A stretch of 16,250 nt of DNA from Porticoccus sp964608185. Its GTDB lineage: Bacteria; Pseudomonadota; Gammaproteobacteria; Pseudomonadales; Porticoccaceae. Location of the stretch: assembly GCA_964608185.1 (NCBI GenBank), contig CAZSMR010000028.1:1-16250 (forward strand), read 5' to 3'. This document shows positions 13,780 to 16,250 of the stretch, in pieces. Numbering within the stretch: the stretch's first letter is position 1; every line of letters starts with the position of its first letter. Made by a program: the position numbers and the translations under genes. The notes beneath the pieces were generated by a model. That model worked only from the letters and a program-made list of their open reading frames with translations, was not told where the DNA came from and searched no databases.

Positions 13780-14865
13780 ATGTCAGACAATATCAAGCTT
13801 ATGAACCTACGAGAGTCAATAGATGCTATAGATAGTGAACTATTAATTTTAATTAATAAGCGGGCAAGTTGTGCTCAAAAAGTTGCACAAGTCAAAGAAG
13901 ATTTAGGTGATACTGTTTACTTTCGACCTGAGCGAGAGGCGAACGTATTGCGAAGTGTTATGGATAAAAATAATGGACCACTAGGAAGCGAAGAAGTAGC
14001 AAGATTATTTCGCGAAATTATGTCAGCTTGTCTAGCTCTAGAGCAACCAATAAAGGTAGTTTTTTTAGGGCCCGAAGGTACTTTCACTCAGCAAGCAGCT
14101 ATTAAGCATTTTGGTCATTCTGCAATCACTACCTCTATGAATGCTATAGATGAAGTCTTCAGAGAAGTTGATGCTGGATCTGCGAACTATGGAGTAGTTC
14201 CTGTAGAAAATTCCACTGAAGGAGTTATAAATCATACTTTAGATGCTTTTTTAGCTTCTTCGCTAAAAATATGTGGTGAGGTTGAATTACGTATTCATCA
14301 TAACTTTCTTGTCAGCAACAACACGCATACAGATAAAATTACACGAGTTTATTCTCACTCTCAGTCTCTAGCGCAATGTCGCCAGTGGCTAGATACTAAT
14401 TATCCTAAAGCAGAAAGAATCGCTGTCAGCAGTAATGCTGAGGCAGCTAAAAGAATCAAAGGTGAGTGGAATTCGGCTGCTATTGCAGGAGATATGGCAG
14501 CCGAACTGTATGATCTAGAAAAGTTATCAGAAAAGATTGAAGATCGACCAGATAATTCAACGAGATTTTTAATTGTTGGCAGAGAAAATGTTTTATCTAG
14601 CGGTGATGATAAGACATCTATCATCGTTGCGGCCAAAAATGAACCTGGCGCCCTGTATAGTCTTCTAGCTCCGTTTTATAAAGAAGGCATTGACCTCACT
14701 CGAGTTGAAACAAGGCCCTCTCGAGAGGGTAAATGGACATACGTTTTTTTTGTAGATTTCAAAGGTCATAAAGATGATTTGAGTATAAAAAAGGTTCTTG
14801 CTGAGTTGAGCCAGAATGTAACTGATTTGCGTGTTCTTGGTTCTTATCCAAAAGCAGTTTTATAG
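13780..14865 (+). CDS. pheA: Bifunctional chorismate mutase / prephenate dehydratase (P-protein)
   Basis: Converts chorismate to prephenate and then to phenylpyruvate, the committed steps to phenylalanine in the cytosol. The 361 residues hold three domains. The AroQ-type chorismate mutase covers about 1-90 (Arg11, Arg28 and Lys39 at the expected positions, then FRPEREANVLR). Prephenate dehydratase covers about 93-270 (FLGPEGTFTQQAA, PVENSTEGVINHTLDAF, and catalytic Thr261-Arg262-Phe263 in RPDNSTRFLIVG). The regulatory ACT domain covers 278-361 (GALYSLL at 290 and ETRPS at 310, equivalent to the GALV and ESRP phenylalanine-binding motifs), which predicts feedback inhibition by phenylalanine. 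The ATG at 13780 has AAGG about 8 nt upstream. serC, usual between gyrA and pheA in Pseudomonas, is missing. Confidence 0.97.
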   Translation: MSDNIKLMNLRESIDAIDSELLILINKRASCAQKVAQVKEDLGDTVYFRPEREANVLRSVMDKNNGPLGSEEVARLFREIMSACLALEQPIKVVFLGPEGTFTQQAAIKHFGHSAITTSMNAIDEVFREVDAGSANYGVVPVENSTEGVINHTLDAFLASSLKICGEVELRIHHNFLVSNNTHTDKITRVYSHSQSLAQCRQWLDTNYPKAERIAVSSNAEAAKRIKGEWNSAAIAGDMAAELYDLEKLSEKIEDRPDNSTRFLIVGRENVLSSGDDKTSIIVAAKNEPGALYSLLAPFYKEGIDLTRVETRPSREGKWTYVFFVDFKGHKDDLSIKKVLAELSQNVTDLRVLGSYPKAVL

Positions 14866-14889
14866 TAGGCGTATATATTTAGTAAACTT

Positions 14890-16005
14890 ATGACCATTAA
14901 CTTTAAAGATCTGGCATTACCAGGCATACAAGAATTGCTTCCCTATAAGGGGGGTAAGCCCATCGAAGAAGTTGAGCGAGAGTTCGGCATCTCAAAAGTA
15001 ATTAAACTTTGTAGCAATGAAAATCCAGCAGGTCTAAGCCCAATAGCTAAAATAGCCATAATGGGAGCCTTGGATTCAAGTGCCCGCTATCCGGATGGTA
15101 ATGGTTATTTCTTAAAGGAAAAATTGGCAGAAAAACTATCAATAGACACAAATCAATTAACTCTTGGTAATGGGTCAAACGATTTACTTGAGCTGATTGC
15201 AAAATCTTTTTTAGGCTCTGATCATAGTGCTATATATTCTAAGCATGCATTCTTGGTGTATAAGATTGTAGTTACTGCCCAAGGTGCAAAATCAATTATT
15301 GTTCCAGCTAAAAATTGGGGCCATGACCTTCAAGCTATGGCCATTTCAATTGAAAATAGCACTCGCCTAATATTCATAGCAAATCCTAATAACCCTACAG
15401 GTACTTACTTTAAACTAAGCGAAATCAAAGTTTTTATGAAAAGTATCCCTGAAAATATTTTGGTTGTCATCGATGAAGCATATTTTGAGTACATAAGTGT
15501 TGATGGGTACGGAACAGCATTAGATCTGATAGGTCAGTTTCCAAATATCATAGTCACACGTTCCTTTTCCAAGGCCTATGGATTGGCTGCTTTGCGTATT
15601 GGATATTCTATTTCGCATCCAGATATCGCTGAAATATTAAATCGTGTTAGACAGCCATTCAATGTTAATAGTCTTGCGTTAGTTGCAGCTACGGCCATTC
15701 TTGATGACTATATTTTTTTAGAAAAAACTATAAATATAAATACTGCAGGTTATAAGCAATTAACCGATGGCATTAAACAGTTAAGTTTAGATTTCATTCC
15801 TTCAGTAGGAAATTTTGTTGCTATAAAGATGCCTGACCATATGAGAGATCTTCATAAAAAACTTCTTAAAAAAGGAATAATTACTCGTATGATTGATGTT
15901 TATGATATGCCAAATCACTTGCGTATTTCAATTGGGTTGCCTGAAGAAAATGATTTTTTTCTTATCAATCTAAGAAATTTTCTCGAATCTAAAGGAAGCA
16001 ATTGA
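14890..16005 (+). CDS. hisC: Histidinol-phosphate aminotransferase
   Basis: PLP-dependent transaminase converting imidazole acetol phosphate and glutamate to histidinol phosphate. Versions beside pheA and tyrA often also transaminate phenylpyruvate and hydroxyphenylpyruvate. The protein has 371 residues and fold type I. Signatures are KLCSNENPAGLSP, ARYPDGNGYFLKEKLA, LGNGSNDLLELIA, ANPNNPTGTYF (164-174), VIDEAYFEY (194-202), PLP-binding Lys228 in TRSFSKAYGLAALRIGYS with the downstream Arg236, and LRISIGLPEEN near the end. The ATG at 14890 is 24 nt after pheA and has no clear Shine-Dalgarno, so translation may depend partly on coupling. The stop overlaps the tyrA start by one base (TGATG). Its place between phenylalanine and tyrosine genes suggests an aromatic aminotransferase role (inference). 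Confidence 0.95.
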   Translation: MTINFKDLALPGIQELLPYKGGKPIEEVEREFGISKVIKLCSNENPAGLSPIAKIAIMGALDSSARYPDGNGYFLKEKLAEKLSIDTNQLTLGNGSNDLLELIAKSFLGSDHSAIYSKHAFLVYKIVVTAQGAKSIIVPAKNWGHDLQAMAISIENSTRLIFIANPNNPTGTYFKLSEIKVFMKSIPENILVVIDEAYFEYISVDGYGTALDLIGQFPNIIVTRSFSKAYGLAALRIGYSISHPDIAEILNRVRQPFNVNSLALVAATAILDDYIFLEKTININTAGYKQLTDGIKQLSLDFIPSVGNFVAIKMPDHMRDLHKKLLKKGIITRMIDVYDMPNHLRISIGLPEENDFFLINLRNFLESKGSN

Positions 16006-16250
16006 TGATAAAAAAATTAAATCGTTTATGTGTGATTGGTTTAGGATTAATTGGTGGTAGTTTAGCAAAAGCTGCAAAAGATCGTAATCTTTGCAAACAT
16101 GTTATAGGTTTCTCAAGAAGCCATGAAACGATGAAAATAGCTTTAGAAGCGAGTGTTGTAGACGAAATAGTCGAAAATATCAAAAGTCTACCTGATGATT
16201 TAGGCAGCGAAGATTTAATTGTTATTGCAGTGCCAACGCTTGCAATTTCT
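16005..16250 (+). CDS. tyrA: Prephenate dehydrogenase TyrA, N-terminal part (cut by window end)
   Basis: Oxidises prephenate (or arogenate) to the 4-hydroxyphenylpyruvate branch leading to tyrosine, using NAD(P)+. Only the first 82 residues are in the window, open to the last base. They start MIKKLNRLCVIGLGLIGGSL, a Rossmann nucleotide-binding motif (GxGLIGGSLAKA) characteristic of TyrA. IGFSRSHETMKIALEASVVD and IVIAVPT follow. The ATG is formed by the last base of the hisC stop (TGATG), so it is translationally coupled, with AAAGGA about 10 nt upstream inside hisC. In Pseudomonas-type genomes the same position holds a TyrA-AroA fusion. Whether this copy is fused cannot be seen. Confidence 0.92.
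   Translation, partial: MIKKLNRLCVIGLGLIGGSLAKAAKDRNLCKHVIGFSRSHETMKIALEASVVDEIVENIKSLPDDLGSEDLIVIAVPTLAIS

Noticed and set aside
1..16250. Hidden defence system, prophage, CRISPR array, insertion sequence or biosynthetic cluster
   Set aside because: Nearly all of the sequence is accounted for by recognisable housekeeping genes with short gaps. I found no repeat arrays, transposase, integrase or unexplained ORF cluster.

Overview
This is an AT-rich stretch (upper-30s % GC by eye) of ordinary bacterial chromosome carrying core genes. The organism is most likely a gammaproteobacterium with a low-GC genome. The protein sequences and gene order support this: yciO-scpA-scpB-rluB, ubiG-mupP-yciK facing gyrA, and gyrA-pheA-hisC-tyrA resemble the arrangement in Pseudomonas and relatives. 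UbiG points to ubiquinone synthesis. A run of ten Ns shows that this is a draft scaffold, and the sequence around it is chimeric. I cannot name the genus.

Layout. (1) 1-1671, +: the 3' four-fifths of ligA. (2) 5337-1693, -: a compact six-gene run, read in the order VC0807-family membrane protein, yciI, a short YgiM-like coiled-coil membrane protein, periplasmic cyclophilin, pdxJ and a TrmH/RlmB-type rRNA methyltransferase. Gaps are at most 44 nt and two junctions overlap. A good sigma70-type promoter lies ahead of it. (3) 5528-8817, +: yciO, then scpA-scpB-rluB (chromosome condensation plus 23S pseudouridylation). scpA is broken by the N gap and by about 180 bp of antisense RecB/UvrD-like helicase sequence, after which its true C-terminus resumes. 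(4) 11017-8818, -: ubiG, mupP/gph-like phosphatase and yciK-type SDR. yciK has an in-frame TAA where homologues have a sense codon. (5) 11188-16250, +: gyrA, pheA, hisC and the 5' end of tyrA, linking DNA gyrase with aromatic amino acid and histidine synthesis. serC, which sits between gyrA and pheA in Pseudomonas, is absent.

I see no mobile element, CRISPR array, tRNA, rRNA, phage gene, defence system or toxin system, and no gene-free stretch longer than 190 bp. I do not see an undescribed biological system. The observations most worth checking are the nonsense codon in yciK, the chimeric scpA join, a PdxJ of the Bacteroidota-like rather than gammaproteobacterial type, the YgiM-like protein lacking its SH3 domain, and a weakened GyrA box.
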